Shown piece after piece: positions 20,776 to 32,076 of a stretch of 64,000 bases of DNA (its first letter is position 1; each line of letters opens with the position of its first letter). The DNA comes from Tuctoria greenei (lineage: Eukaryota > Streptophyta > Magnoliopsida > Poales > Poaceae). A program made the position numbers and the translations under genes. A model generated the notes under the pieces. The model ran no database searches, had not been told where the DNA came from, and saw only the letters and a list, made by a program, of their open reading frames with translations. The stretch is taken from NCBI GenBank assembly GCA_036927565.1, contig JAYESD010000004.1:66462933-66526932 (forward strand), in the 5' to 3' direction.

Positions 20776-21674
20776 TGATAAGGAGTTTTAGGCCTGATGT
20801 TCCAAAAGATAATGGATAAGTCGATTGATGGAGATCTCGACATTGATGATCCGAGGCTCTCGAGTAGAACACGAAAACCCCTGCAATCACTACACCACTG
20901 CTCTGTTGGTTATCAACCGTGCTGCAAACGATTAACCTTGCCAAGAAGGCTAATCCCTGCAAGTGCAACTGAGAACACAAGCAATAACAAGGTAGAAGCA
21001 ATCTGAATTGCTAAGTTGGGGTCTCACAAACTGATGAATGGTGAAACTGTGTATAACAGATTAATTCAAGAAAAACCCAATTGTTTATGGTGGCCACCAT
21101 GAAATATATATAGGTGGCAGGACGTCCAAGGGGATGTTGGAGTCCTGACCTAACCCTAAGACACGAAAATAAGAGATGTAGACTTGATACAAGACCCAAT
21201 GGCCCAATACGGTGGTGGAGCACCCTGACAAATTCTGAACTCGATTTGTTTTAATCATTTCTGTCCACTCCTATGGAATTTTGATATAAGACCAGTGGCA
21301 TTGGAAAGGTTATCTTGTCCCCTTTACGTGCATATGTAGAACGTCCAAAACGGAGATTGTATGCATCCTGAACGTCCGTTTTAGTGCGAACTGCTCCTGG
21401 ACTCCGAGTTGGATACGATTTTAAGTTGGGCTCGGTTTCCATCTTCTTTTAACGTATTCTCTGGTCCTCCATGTCCCTAAGACTTTCTCCAAGTACTTCT
21501 TGAACCTATCTATGGATCCTAATCACAATTAAATCATTAGGTAGCAATCTATTCTCAAAAACATATAAGAACGAGTTCACCTCTGAAATTAATTGTTGTG
21601 TGTGAACTATATTGATTGCATCTTGTTTGTTCAATGAAGTTTTGTTTGTAACCATAAAAGTTATGTCCTCATCA
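20776..21674 (-). repeat. 5' LTR of gag-only element
   Basis: Pairs with 12045-12957. TATA box on the minus strand at about 21104-21113. The flank is CAAAC at 21675-21679, the second TSD copy. Confidence 0.93.
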
Positions 21675-22280
21675 CAAACCCCCCTGGTGTATGTTGTCCC
21701 GTATGCATCTCTGGTGAAGCCCGTCGGAGGGTGCATGGCCTTGGAACCATACCTCCGACTGGCGACATGACCACACAAGTTCCGACCACACCTGCCGGAA
21801 AGGTTCGATGGTTGCATCAACCCAACGGAGTTCCTGCATATCTACACCATGATGCTCCTTGATGTAGTAGCGGATGAGCCCATCCTGGCAAACTACTTCC
21901 TCGTCGCCCAAGTCGGCTCAGCCAGGTCATGGCTGATGAACCTACCCGAGGGGTCCATAACTTGGGATGAGCTTTGCCGACAATTCACGGCGAACTTCGG
22001 CAGCTCCTACACATGCCCCGGCACCGAGCTCGACCTCCACCCTGTGCGCCAGCAACCCAAGGAGACGATGAGATCATTCATCCATCGCTTCTCCCAGGTA
22101 CGCAACTCCATCCCCAACATCCTGAATTCTTTTGTCATAGTAGCGTTCCAGCATGGAGTGCATGACCGGAAGATGCTCGAGAAGATAGCCACGCACAACG
22201 TGCAAAATGTCTTTGAGCTCTTCTCCATCGCTGACCGGTGTGCCAGCACCACGTGCTACACTTCTGGCAAGAGAGCGTGA
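21675..22280 (+). pseudogene. Tat-1 gag, capsid region
   Basis: Resumes the gag interrupted at 12044. The frame from about 21790 encodes KFRPHLPERFDG, INPTEFLHIY, ARSWLMNLPEGSITWDEL, RQFTANFGSSY, FIHRFSQVRNSIP and a DRKMLEKIA block, aligning along its whole length with Tat-2 gag. One TGA lies near 21770. It stops at about 22280, where the sequence passes without a TSD into the CACTA-1 gene. Confidence 0.88.
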
Positions 22281-23899
22281 GGCACCTGGCGGAGGAGGAG
22301 TACGAGCAGGTACATGGGGTGTAGTAAATATTTTTTCTGATAATTTCCTCAATGGTATTTTTAATGATCTACAACTATTTGCAGGGCCACATGAGCTAGT
22401 TCCAGGATCGGTCCAATGCATTTCGGGCCCTTTGTCGGTACTGTGCTAGTGATGAGTTTAAGGCTAAGTCCGGAAAGGCTCGAGAGCGCAGAGGGGTTGA
22501 GGGGAAAGAGCAGGCACGGCCAAGATAACCACTTGCATTTAGATAAATGCATGGTAATTGTATGTAACTTATGTTTATATATTCATAATATATTGTTCGT
22601 ACTAACACATATTGATAGAAGCGCGAGACGAGGGTGCAGCCGACCCCTGCTGAGATTTAGAAGAGAGGTCACAGGGACCCTTCTCAGCCTCTGGAGTGCA
22701 GTCAGGCCGCGAGCGATTGGTAAGTTTAGAAATCATTCATATTAAATATAACTATATGTATTGTTGAACTTACACAATTTTCTTGTTTTCCAGGCTAAGT
22801 ACGGGGAGGAGGCTAAGAAGATACACAACAAAGATTTCGATTGGGAACATGAACCAATTGATCCTCAAGCCGCGTATGCAAGCAAAGGTGGAAAAGCACA
22901 CGGATGGTTAGTTCATAAGTAATTTTATCGTTTTCAATTCAAAGTATTCAAGATATTTCAATTTCATATTACTGACGATTTTTTTATAGACTCGCCATAT
23001 TCGACGGAGTTGTCGACTAGAGGGCAGCGAGACCTGCGAGAGGCAGCTCCATGCAGGCTTCATTGATGGGCACGTCAAGTGGCCGCGTCTCGCAGAGAGA
23101 CATCGAGATGCAGTCCCTCCGACAAACCATAGAAGAGAACCTTAGGCGACAGGAGGAGGCGGAACAATGAAGGATTCAAATGGAGGCCACGATCTCTTCC
23201 TAGGCAGCCTGGATGGCGCAGATGCAGGACACAATGGAGGTAACAAAATGAAAACTGAAGTTCCCAATAATTCAGCGTAAATGACTTACAAATAAGTAAC
23301 ATCAAATGTTTGCAATGACAGGCCCTGACTCGAGCGCATGGTCTGGGGATCTAGCTACCGCCACTACCGGTCCTTCCAGGCGACCCTTCTTCTGCGGGTC
23401 AGGTAATTTTCTATGTCAACTTAACAATTCTTGTTTTACCTCAACTTAGCCAAAATAAAGCGAGAAAAGAGAGTGAGTGAGAGATAGTTAGATAGAATGA
23501 GAGATAGAGTTAGAAGAGGGAGCAAGATAGAGGGAAAAGGATTAAGATAGAGTGGGAGAGGAATGAAGAGGGAGAGGGAGATGTAGATGGAGATAGAGGG
23601 AGGAAGATAGAGGGAAAAGGATAGCAATAGGGAGATAGAGTGGGACAGAGATAGATTGAGATAGAGAGAGAGGAATGAAAGAGAGATAGGGAGAGAGGGA
23701 GATGTAGATGGAGATAGAGGGAGAGGAAGGGAGGGAGAGAGATGTTGATGAATTTCTATTCTAACTCTAAGTATCATTAATTGCATGGATCTGCAACGGC
23801 AGCTCTAACTCCGTCACTGTCGTTGCCGCACCTGGAGTGAGGCACGACGATGACTTCAATGGCTTCGGAGGTGGCTTCGGAGGTCAGATGGGCGAGTGA
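22281..23899 (+). pseudogene. CACTA-1 PTTA/En-Spm-type transposon gene, 3' exons
   Basis: Exons with consensus borders: about 22281-22309, 22385-22553, 22619-22719, 22794-22906, 22990-23239, 23322-23402, 23803-23899. Recognisable blocks are EFKAKSGKARERR, QPTPAEI, IDPQAAYASKGGKAHGW (family form IDxxALYxxxGGxxHGR), a Gln/Glu-rich coiled coil (MQSLRQTIEENLRRQEEAE) and a Gly-rich end FGGGFGGQMGE. This is the plant transposase PTTA/En-Spm domain, the DNA-binding TNPA-like partner. Several in-frame stops make it dead. The 5' exons were separated by the Tat-1 insertion. Confidence 0.82.
23455..23755. repeat. GAGATAGAG-type microsatellite in an intron
   Basis: About 300 bases of imperfect GAGA/GATAGAGG repeat between the last two exons of the PTTA-like gene. 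Confidence 0.92.
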
Positions 23900-24059
23900 G
23901 CCCTTGTTTGGTTTGTTGATGGTGATGCTATGTATCGACGATGTGTTGTGATGCTAATTTGTGACTATTGTGATCTGTTTTGTGATCTATTTGTGATATA
24001 TTGTCTGCTGTGTTTCTGGCCGTCGAGCCGGGTAGCATTTTCTGTTTTTTTTAAATAAA

Positions 24060-24511
24060 AAACATTATTTGCGATGGCTTTTGATACAGTACCATCGAAA
24101 ATAAGGCTCCTAGCCGTTGCAAACAAGCCTCTGTTATTTGCGACGTCCAGAGCGTCGCAATTAATATCCTATTTGAAACGGCCAGGCCGTGGCAAATGTT
24201 TGTGTGGGTCCCATCGGATGGCCATGTGGGTCCCATCAGCTAGTATTATTTGCGACGGCCTGGCCGTCGTAAATAGACGCATGGGGCCCACCAGCATAGG
24301 GGCAATAATTTGTGACGGCTACAGCTAGCCATTGCAAATAGCCTTATTTGCAATGGTGGCCGTCACAAATAAGCTTAATTGCGACGAAAAACTTGCGACG
24401 GCCAGAAACCGTCGCAAATAAGCATAGCCGTCGCAAATAGCTATTTTGCAATGGTTTATCCCTTATTTGTGACGGCCCTGGCTGTTGCAAATCGTCGGGA
24501 TTCCTGTAGTG
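24060..24511. repeat. CACTA-1 right subterminal repeats and TIR
   Basis: More than a dozen TTTGCGACGGCC-type units in both orientations, then GATTCCTGTAGTG at the end. Confidence 0.9.
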
Positions 24512-24738
24512 GATGCCATATTAGGCTTGGAGGAGTCATGGAGGTGCAACATAAATCTGAGCTCTGGATTAGGTGGAGACCAGTCGAGAAAGACTTTGTC
24601 ATTATTCAAAACTTTCTCACCATTTGTAAATGGTGGATTAGGTTGTTCTTTTGCGACCTCATTGCACTGAATGATGAGATGGTCAAGCTGTTCAACGATC
24701 TTGTCGAAGTCAGTGCATCCTTTACTTCCTTTGGAAAA
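24512..24738 (-). other. Flank between CACTA-1 and Copia-B, open in one minus frame
   Basis: About 75 codons read open on the minus strand (TDFDKIVEQLDHLI, FLDWSPPNPELRFMLHLHD). I do not recognise the family. It continues, before CACTA-1 inserted, into 9351 and leftwards, where no extension of the frame is visible. Confidence 0.35.
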
Positions 24739-25034
24739 TGATTATGAAGTTTTCTAGTATGAAATGAATGAGACTGAGAGAAGAGTAATTGTAAAATGCT
24801 TTGAAGATAATTTTCATTGTGCCTTTGGGCTGGTATATATAGGGTACAGGATGCTCATATGTAAGGTAATTTATCTAATCTACCAAATATATTTTTACTG
24901 TGTATGGTAGTCTATCTATCCTACCAAATATACTTTTGTTACATATGGTAGTCTACCTATCCTACCAAATATTCTCATGTATATGTATGGTAGTCTATAA
25001 GAAACATATGTATCCTTCCAAATATATTCTAACA
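24739..25034 (-). repeat. 3' LTR of Copia-B
   Basis: About 296 bases, minus strand TGTTAGAATATATTTGG ... ATAATCA, preceded by the PPT AATGAGGGGGGT. It contains three to four tandem units of about 50 bases around GGTAGTCTA(T/C)CTATCCTACC (24870-25030) and a TATATATA box at about 24834. The left border is inferred from the TG..CA rule only. Confidence 0.7.
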
Positions 25035-25039
25035 ACCCC

Positions 25040-25996
25040 CCTCATTTTGAGCAGCATTTCACTGGACGTTCAGGCTGGACCAAAACTCGATAAAGAGCGA
25101 TGACGACAGCCATTTGGTGAAGATCTCGGCGTACTGTGAAGACGTCAGGACATGTAGAACTCGTACTTCTCCAAGTGCGACACGCTCGCACACAAAATGG
25201 AGATCAATCTTGACATGCTTCGTATGTTGATGCTAAACGGGGTTGGTGGAGAGGTAGATAGTGCTCACATTGTCACATTAAACAATAGTGGCCCTTTGGA
25301 GTGGACAGAGTAGATCATACAATAAGAGGCGCAACCAAGAAGCTTCAGTAACACCTTTGGCGACAACACTATACTCTGCTTCAGCACTGGATCGAGAGAT
25401 TGTGTGTTGTCGTTTGGAAGACCAGGAGACAAGATTGTCGCTGAGGAACACTTCATAGCCAGAAGTAGACTTGTGAGTGTCAGGGCAACCAGCCCAATCA
25501 GCGTCATAGTAGACAACCAGAGTTGATGGATCTGTAGGACAAAGTAGAAGACCAAGTTCCATAGTACCCTTAAGATAGCACAATATGCGCTTGATGGAAG
25601 CCATGTGAGGGTCCCGGTGGTCGTGCATGTAAAGACAAACTTGTTTCACAGCATACATTATATCTCTGATACTGTAGTGCACCGGCCAAACTACTATAAT
25701 GAGGGGGATCAGTCACAGGAGTGCCTTCACGAGAAAACTTGGAGCTTGTCTCAACTAGAGTAGAGCACAGTTTGCATTCTACCATGGAAGCTCACTCAAG
25801 GATCTCCAACATGTATTGACGCTGAGAGAAGAATAATCCACCATGTTGCTGCATAATCGAGAATCCAAGAAAATTTTGAAATTGCCCAAGATCCTTCATG
25901 GAGAACTCACATTGTACTGCAGCAATAGTGCGACGGAGAAGACCATGCAAACATGCAGTCAACACTATGTCATCAACATAAAGCAAGAGGTATATT
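25040..25996 (-). pseudogene. Copia-B RT C-terminal part and RNase H
   Basis: Frames at 26016-25792 (LYVDDIVLTA, MKDLGQFQNFLG) and 25682-25278 (ASIKRILCYLKGT, YYDADWAGCPDTHKSTSGY, SRSSAEAEY) encode the RT palm end and the Copia RNase H with its D-E-D type residues. One frame change separates them. The RT is cut directly before the YVDD region by the Tat-2 LTR. Confidence 0.92.
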
Positions 25997-26001
25997 GTAT
26001 T

Positions 26002-26842
26002 TGTCGAAGTGTGCAATACGACACTTCCTCCGGACCCGTTGAGAAACAGCCCGCGGAGGTTCTTTTGTGGTTAGGGGACGCAAGATCAAAATCAAGATGG
26101 TGACCTCAGAGATTTATGTGGTTCGGGCTGCCTAAGCGTAACACCTTACTCCACAGGGTTGGTGTAATTGTATTGAGTGAGTTCGCTATGGTCCGGTTGT
26201 GATTGCTTCGGCCAGCCTCTTCCCCATGTTCGTGCGGTGCAGCCCTTTTATAGTTCTAAGGACTGAGCATTACAAAGCTGGCCTAGCCCGACATGTGGCC
26301 CTGGCGTGCTTAATGACCTAATACACAGTCTAAAGAGTATTAAGTACAATTACTGGTGTGGTAACGTGCCTTCATGGCAGCGTTACCACTACTAACAGTA
26401 CACTGATCGTGTGTCATTAATATAGTATTAATGGCACATTATCAGACCTTGTAACTACCACTTGAATGTCTTTAATGGTCTTGTTTGGCTTGTATCTCCG
26501 TTGGTGACGAAGGTCCGGAGGCACCACACGTGTCGGATCTGGAGCTTTCCCTTGTGGGAGAGTAGGTCTCGAGTTGCTGTACACGTGTCAGTACTGGAGC
26601 TTCTCTCTGACGGGGGCTAGGTCCGGGGCCGTTGTACACGTGTAGTCACCGGAGATTCCCTTGGTTGGGAGTTCTGTTCCAGGCTTATTTTACACGTGTT
26701 AACCCGGGAGCCAATCATATGAGGGGACTGGGTCCAGTGCAACGTGACATGTGGGACTAGCAAGGGCCTTCGACTCTGACAGGTAGAACTTTCTTACTCT
26801 TGTTGCGGTGTCGTGGGGTAACCGATACTTAGGGTACCGACA
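26002..26842 (-). repeat. 3' LTR of Tat-2
   Basis: Minus strand TGTCGGTACCC ... CACTTCGACA. TATA box (CTATAAAAGG on minus) at 26244-26253. Adjacent PPT GGGCCCGGGGGCCAC at 26843-26857. Confidence 0.95.
26526..26699. repeat. 55-base tandem array with ACACGTGT cores
   Basis: ACACGTGT occurs at 26526, 26581, 26636 and 26692, a 55-56 base period inside U3. In the 5' LTR the same four sites lie at 41599, 41653, 41708 and 41764, where the second and fourth have decayed to ACATGTGT. The core is a G-box/ABRE-like element. Confidence 0.85.
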
Positions 26843-27383
26843 GTGGCCCCCGGGCCCACCTCTTGGAAGAAACCCCTTGGGATAAGTTGTTATGCCGGAG
26901 GTGGGGCCATTCTCGATTCCCGTGCTTCAATTTTCAAAAAGTCCTCTGATGCGCCGATAGAGTGGCGATTCGGGGGTGAACCTTCGACGCGTGGCTTGTC
27001 CTGAATACGGCAGATGAGATCTTTGAGTGTGGGTCTCATGCAATTGAAGATCGCCAATTCCCAATATGAGAACCGTATCAGTTCCGCGCGCCCTGTCATA
27101 GCACCAACTTTGGGTTTCCCGCCGCTCATCATGGCAACAGTTGGCCTTGGGTAAGGACCTCAATCTCTTCGTAGGGGTGTCCCCCAAACCTACTCGCCAT
27201 TGACGGGGTAGATTTTGGAAAAGTACTCTTGATCTTATTGCGGTTTCCATCCAAGCGTTGCAGAGGCTTACTTAAGAAGGAAAGTGCATACGGTTTGAGG
27301 ACTCTTTATGTCTTCGATCATCTTTGTGCTCAGAGTCTCCCAAACTCCGCCTAACTTTCCATCTTTGTCCCCACTTTGCCACG

Positions 27384-30300
27384 ATGGAGTTGGGTCTCCC
27401 CACGAGCTGCCTCAAGAGCGATGACGATCTAAAGAAGGTCCGGACCTACATGGGGTGGTCCAACGACTCCTTCAACCATCTGGTCCACGCCGGCAAGCTC
27501 CCGTTGAAGGAGGAGCGCAGCGGCGACATGGTGTACTTCTCTACGTATGCCATGGTGGGGCTGATCCCACCTTTCTCAACTTTCCTTTTGATGCTGTTGG
27601 ACTTCTATGGTCTGAAGCTGTACCACGTTGGCCCCCATTCTCTTATTCTTGTATCAACATTTGTCCACTTCTGCGAGATGTGGGTGGGTATTCCCCCCCC
27701 TCCCACCCCCCCCCCGCGTCGAGCTCTTCCGCACCTTCTTCACCATCCACACCACCGGGAAGGGGTCTGAATTTCTTGGCTTCTAGTTTTTCGTGAAGTG
27801 CAAGAAATGCCCCTTCAAATACTTGAGGTCGTTTCCTTCCGGCAAATGAGACGACTGGAAGAAAGATTGGATCATCGTCACGGCAGAGGAGCACGAGAAG
27901 TTGGAGTTGCCCGAAGGCCTCCCAAATGTTGACACTGACGCATGGAGTGTGGTTCCGGTGCTGTCAGAGGCCTTCAACCCTGTCTAGACCAGGATCCGCG
28001 AGTGCGTGAAATGTGGAGTGACCCCCTAGATGGTCTTCTTTAATTTTCTAGTCAACAGGTGGGCTCCCATGGAGAGGAAGGAGAAGCTTGCATGGTCCCA
28101 CAATAGCGTGATGGATGAAGACCGGATTGAAATCGTTCTAAAATCCAATTGTGAGGGCGCAACTTTGGAGCTTCATCTCAAGAAGTTCTAGCATGGAATT
28201 GACGTCGAAGGCGATGACTTAACTCCGCCAGTGGCTTTCCTCCCTCTAAACATGGAGGCGCAGTTCAGCAAGGAGCTCCGGAGGAGAATGCCAGCGCTTG
28301 ACGATCTTGGTGAGGTGGAAAGGCTTCCGACCACCAGATTGGCGATCCCTGGAGCTTCCGAGAATGGTTCTGACCCTGCCCCAAGCCGAAGCACTGAAGA
28401 CGTCGGCAATGGCAAGGGCAAAGATCCAGCTGAGCCTTCCAGCCGGAAGAGGAAGTTGAAGCACGCTAACGGGAGGTCCGTCAGGCCTGCTCCTTCCACG
28501 ACGGCTGCTTCTACCCAGAGGGGGGGGGTCTTCTGCTACTACCCCTGCTTCTGTGCCAGCGCCTTCAAGAGGCGTCAGCTCCAGGCAGTCGACTCCGACT
28601 GCAGTGCCGGCTAGGATCTCCAAGTTCGGGAGTTCTTCTCATCGAAGGGAAGCTCCGGCTGAAAAGGACTCCGGTGGCTGCAAGTGTTCCTTAACCGTGG
28701 TCCAAAGCAGTTGTCTCACCAGATTTGGTGGGCTCTAGCTCCGGGCCTTAGAAGAAGAGGTTCTGAGGCGACTGGGGTGGTAGCATCCCAAAGTAAGCAT
28801 TGATTGCTCACTCTAAAATGTTAATCCTGCTTTTGGATGTGTATTTAATCTTCTCTTACTTTTATTTCTTGGGTGTCGAAGAAAGGACCCAGAGCTTCAA
28901 CACCTGTTGCAACGGCTAAGGCTGCTCCTGCTGAAGCTCCGGCTTCGATTGTTAAGCCTCCTCGTCAAGTGGAGGTGGAGGTCACGGTAGCTCCGGCGCC
29001 AGCTGTCGTGAGCCTGGACTCGGAGTCCTCACCTCAGGATCCTGTGGTAGCGCCGAACCGCAGGAAGGAAGTTGAAGAGGTTCCCCTGGTGACAGAGGCT
29101 GGCGCTCCATCACTTGCGGCGCCAGAAGTTCCGGCTTCTGAGCCGAAATTTGCCGAAGCCCTAGCTGTTGAGCCAGAGGTAGCTGAAGCCCCGGCTGTTG
29201 AGCCGGAGATCTTCGAGTCTCCAGCCCTTGTGCCGGGAACGGTTGAAGACCCGACATTAGAGCCGGAAGTTGTAGAGGGTCTGGCTGCTATGCTGGAGGA
29301 GGTTGGAGGTCCGGCAATTATGCTGGAGGTGGTTGAAGGTCCGGCGGCTGTGTCAGAGGTAGTTGCTGCACTGTGGCCTGAACCAGTGGAGGTCGAGGCC
29401 CTAGTTGAAGCTACTGCTGCTGCTCCAGAAGTGGTGGTCCAGGAGGTACCAGCGCTGGATCCAGAGCAGCTCACAAGATTGACCGCAGGTCCTTCGACAT
29501 CGGAGCCGTCGACTGAAGACCCAAAAATGGTGCCTTCACCTGCTCCGGAGGCAGAAGTTCCCCCCGTGGTTTCTTCTGCAGCCACTGAGGGACTCCAAGA
29601 GAGCGGTCCCAGTGCCGCGGCAGTACAGGGGACCACTATTGTAGAGTGGGACCCAATTTTTGTTACAGAGAACCCGCTTGAGCCTGCAGAAATAGTCCCA
29701 GAGGACCAGAACCTATCCCCTGGCGTTGTCCATAGACAACGCCTTCTCGAGCCTCAGGCAGGTCCAGCTCGCCTTTGACCATGAGAGCAAAGGTTTGGAG
29801 GAGGAGCGCAACACCTTGAGGCATTGGCGCAGCAGACTCCATTTTGAAACCAAGCTTGCTCAGACGAGGCTAGCTGACCAGAAGGAATGGATACAGGTGG
29901 AGAAGGCCCGGTTAGAGTACTGGGACAAGTTGATGGAGGAGAAGGAGGCCGCCATCAGGGCGCTCGATGCTAACTCCAGGTAAATCCTGGAGCAAGCTAA
30001 AGGGAGACGTGACACTGCTGACGAGCGTTACAAAAAGCTTGCAGAGTTGAACGAAACTCTCATGAAGCATCGAGCGGACCTAGAGGCGAGGGAGGAAAAA
30101 CTCCTGGGGCAGCAGGATGATGTAGTGAGGAGGGAAGCGGAGGTCACCCAGAAGTTGGCTCTGGGTGAGAAAAATTTGGCGGATCGTAGCAAAAAGCTGG
30201 ATCAATGGAAGGAGGAAGAGAGGAAGAAGAGCATGAAGGTGGGGCAAGAGCTCTCGAAAAGAGAGTCTGACATTACCGCTAGGGAAGAGAATGTCAAGGG

Positions 30301-30847
30301 CAGGGAGAATGACCTTGTTGAGAGGCGGTACCACATTCACCTCCGGGAGATGGAGCTGGCCGACCAGGAGAAGCAGGTTGCTGAAGTCACCAGCAGCATG
30401 CCAAGCTGGTTGAGCATTTCTCATGAAAGCTCGGAGCTTACAGCCGCCCGGAGGTCACTGGAGGAGTTGTTGATCTTGCAGGAGACCGAAGCTATTCATG
30501 TATGGGACTTCCTTGGACGAGCAAATGATGCACTAACACCGCTGGGTTTCAGTCCAGTACGTCTGGACAAACCAGAGCTGGATCTGGACTGAGCGCTGGT
30601 GGCCCTCAACGGTGCTGGCGGCAAACTTGATGCAATGGGTGGCGTCATCGAAGATCAACTGGAGACTGAGGGGAAAACTCTGGCTACAAACGTCGTAGAG
30701 TATGTGCTGACATGTTATGTAAGCCGAGATCCCCAATTCCCACTGGACCCAGTGCTCGAAGGTCCCGTTGCTGAAGAGGAAGATGTTGCCAAAGCCAGTG
30801 TCAAAGAGGTTGCCCAAAAAGTAGCTTCATGCTTCCGTAGGTCTTAG
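27384..30847 (+). pseudogene. Tat-2 antisense extra ORF (Transposase_28-like plus coiled coil)
   Basis: Starts MELGLPTSCLKSDDD at 27384. The N-terminal domain (FLLMLLDFYGLKLYHVGPHSLILV, FVHFCEMWVGI) resembles the PF04195 'putative gypsy type transposon' domain. A C run at about 27688-27716 shifts the frame, and several stops follow. The middle (28220-29780) is Pro/Ala/Glu-rich with about 10-residue repeats of the AVEPEVAEAP type. The C-terminal part (29730-30592) is a long charged coiled coil (DLEAREEKLLGQQDDVVRRE). It lies between the integrase and the 3' LTR and runs against gag-pol, as additional ORFs do in Tat elements. Its function is unknown; structural or regulatory roles have been suggested for the class. 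Confidence 0.8.
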
Positions 30848-32076
30848 GTCTTCCAATAGCTTGGACTTTTCTCCCGTTGTCCCTTGTAACCTCAATTTTG
30901 TAATCCACTTCTTACGATTAATAAAATCCTCCTTTTTGCCTTGAAGTTCACTTTGTCTTCAATATACTATGTCGTGTCTTGTTGGCCCCCTGGTACATGT
31001 GTACAATTGAGGTGTGTACATGTACCAAAGGTTATGACAGTATATTGAAGTCTTCAATTTGAAGTGTCAAGACAGGCCCCCTGGAATGGTCGGAGCTTGG
31101 TAGCTCTGGTGTCAACATATTGGATGTCGACGGCGGACCTATTTTGGGAGATGTCGGAGCTTAGTAGCTCCGGTGTTGTCCATCATCACTATGATTTTTT
31201 TTCTTTTCCTGCACATTAAAGGCTAGAGAAAAAGTAAAATTTGTCCTCTTGTCTATAATTTGGTTGTGACTTATTGTTCTTATTTGAACTTTTAGATTCT
31301 ATGAAACTTGATATGATCACAAGCATTTTGATAGAATTTTATTAGATCCACATGCCTTTCTATTACTCACCCCACTGAGACCTGTCGGGGTGTAGGTAGA
31401 GTGGCGTACTAAGGGTGCAGGACCAGGCTAAGTCGATAGCGCACTCCGGACCTAGGTTGGCTTGGCGTTTAGGAAAGTAGACTATGAAGCGGTGTTAAGA
31501 TCCAAATACACTATCAATAAGGCTTGTAATGCATATGAGTTACTTGGAACAAAATTCAAAAAGATTTGCACAACTTCATTATAGACAAGCAAGGTAAAAA
31601 TAATTTAACATATTGAGCCTTGTACAAAAAGTAAATGCACGTGGAGTCTGTTTTCACACAACAATGCTTTTCATTATAGGTCCAGATTACAGGGGAGACA
31701 AGGATACACTTAGGGTGCTGGACCAAGCTAAATGTGCTATACATCTTGTGCTAACCTAGAGCAAGTAGTTACACTTTTAGTACTATGACTGTGTCAATTG
31801 TTGCTTGAACTTTCCGGACCCTCCTGGTGGGGTCCGGATGTTCTCCCGAAAGACTTGCTCGACTCGGTATAATGACTTTATAACATGCATTGTGTGTAAT
31901 TACAGACTCACCTCCGTGATTCTAAGCATAAAACTTACGGAGGTGCTTGATGTTCCAAGGATTAGGGAGTGGGATCCCATCCTAAGTTGCCAAGCGAACG
32001 CAACCTGGTAGGGATACTTTAATGACTCGGAAAGGACTCTCCCAGCTGGGGGAAAGTTTGTTCATCCCTTCACGAG
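30848..32076. other. Non-coding spacer between antisense ORF and integrase of Tat-2
   Basis: AT-rich, no convincing ORF. A segment CGGAGCTTGGTAGCTC(T/C)GGTGT is repeated at about 31092 and 31156. Confidence 0.55.
30920..30925 (+). terminator. Poly(A) signal for the Tat-2 antisense ORF
   Basis: AATAAA about 75 bases after the end of the antisense ORF, in AT-rich context; it would let this gene make its own transcript. Confidence 0.5.

Larger units (their letters stand above)
12045..21674 (-). mobile_element. Non-autonomous gag-only LTR retrotransposon
   Basis: Two LTRs of 913 and 899 bases (12045-12957, 20776-21674) flank a 7.8-kb interior; 5-base TSD CAAAC at 12040-12044 and 21675-21679. 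PBS lies at the right (5') LTR, PPT next to the left LTR, so the element is on the minus strand. The interior codes for a gag domain followed by a long unique ORF and a short polyprotein tail, with no protease, RT or integrase, and is interrupted by CACTA-2. Confidence 0.93.
10142..22280 (+). mobile_element. Tat-1: truncated Tat-type Gypsy (5' LTR and gag)
   Basis: Plus-strand element with a 1146-bp 5' LTR, PBS and a gag region split by the element at 12045-21674. Gag ends abruptly at about 22280, where CACTA-1 sequence resumes; protease, RT, integrase and 3' LTR are absent. The gag matches that of Tat-2 closely in layout (FRPHLPERFDG, INPTEF, WDELCRQFTANFG). No matching TSD can be found at the right end, consistent with deletion rather than clean insertion. 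Confidence 0.85.
9352..24511 (+). mobile_element. CACTA-1 (En/Spm superfamily) transposon
   Basis: The left terminal inverted repeat begins CACTACAAGAAACGCGAC at 9352; the right end, read in reverse, begins CACTACAGGAATCCCGAC at 24511. The 3-base TSD is GAT on both sides (9349-9351 and 24512-24514). Both ends carry subterminal repeats around TTTGCGACGGCC in both orientations. Internal sequence belonging to the element is 9352-10141 and about 22281-24511, with a PTTA-like gene; the rest is a nested Gypsy fragment with further insertions. Typical CACTA length without inserts would be about 3 kb, so it lacks a full TNP2-type transposase and is non-autonomous. Confidence 0.93.

Noticed and set aside
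23436..23786. Ser/Leu-rich 116-codon ORF
   Set aside because: It is the reverse reading of a GAGATAGAG microsatellite.
24379..24741. 120-codon plus-strand ORF across the CACTA-1 right end
   Set aside because: It starts inside the subterminal repeats and crosses the TIR border; the opposite frame in the flank looks more protein-like.
28873..29778. Stand-alone Pro/Ala/Glu repeat protein
   Set aside because: It is one segment of the Tat-2 antisense ORF separated by frameshifts, not an independent gene.
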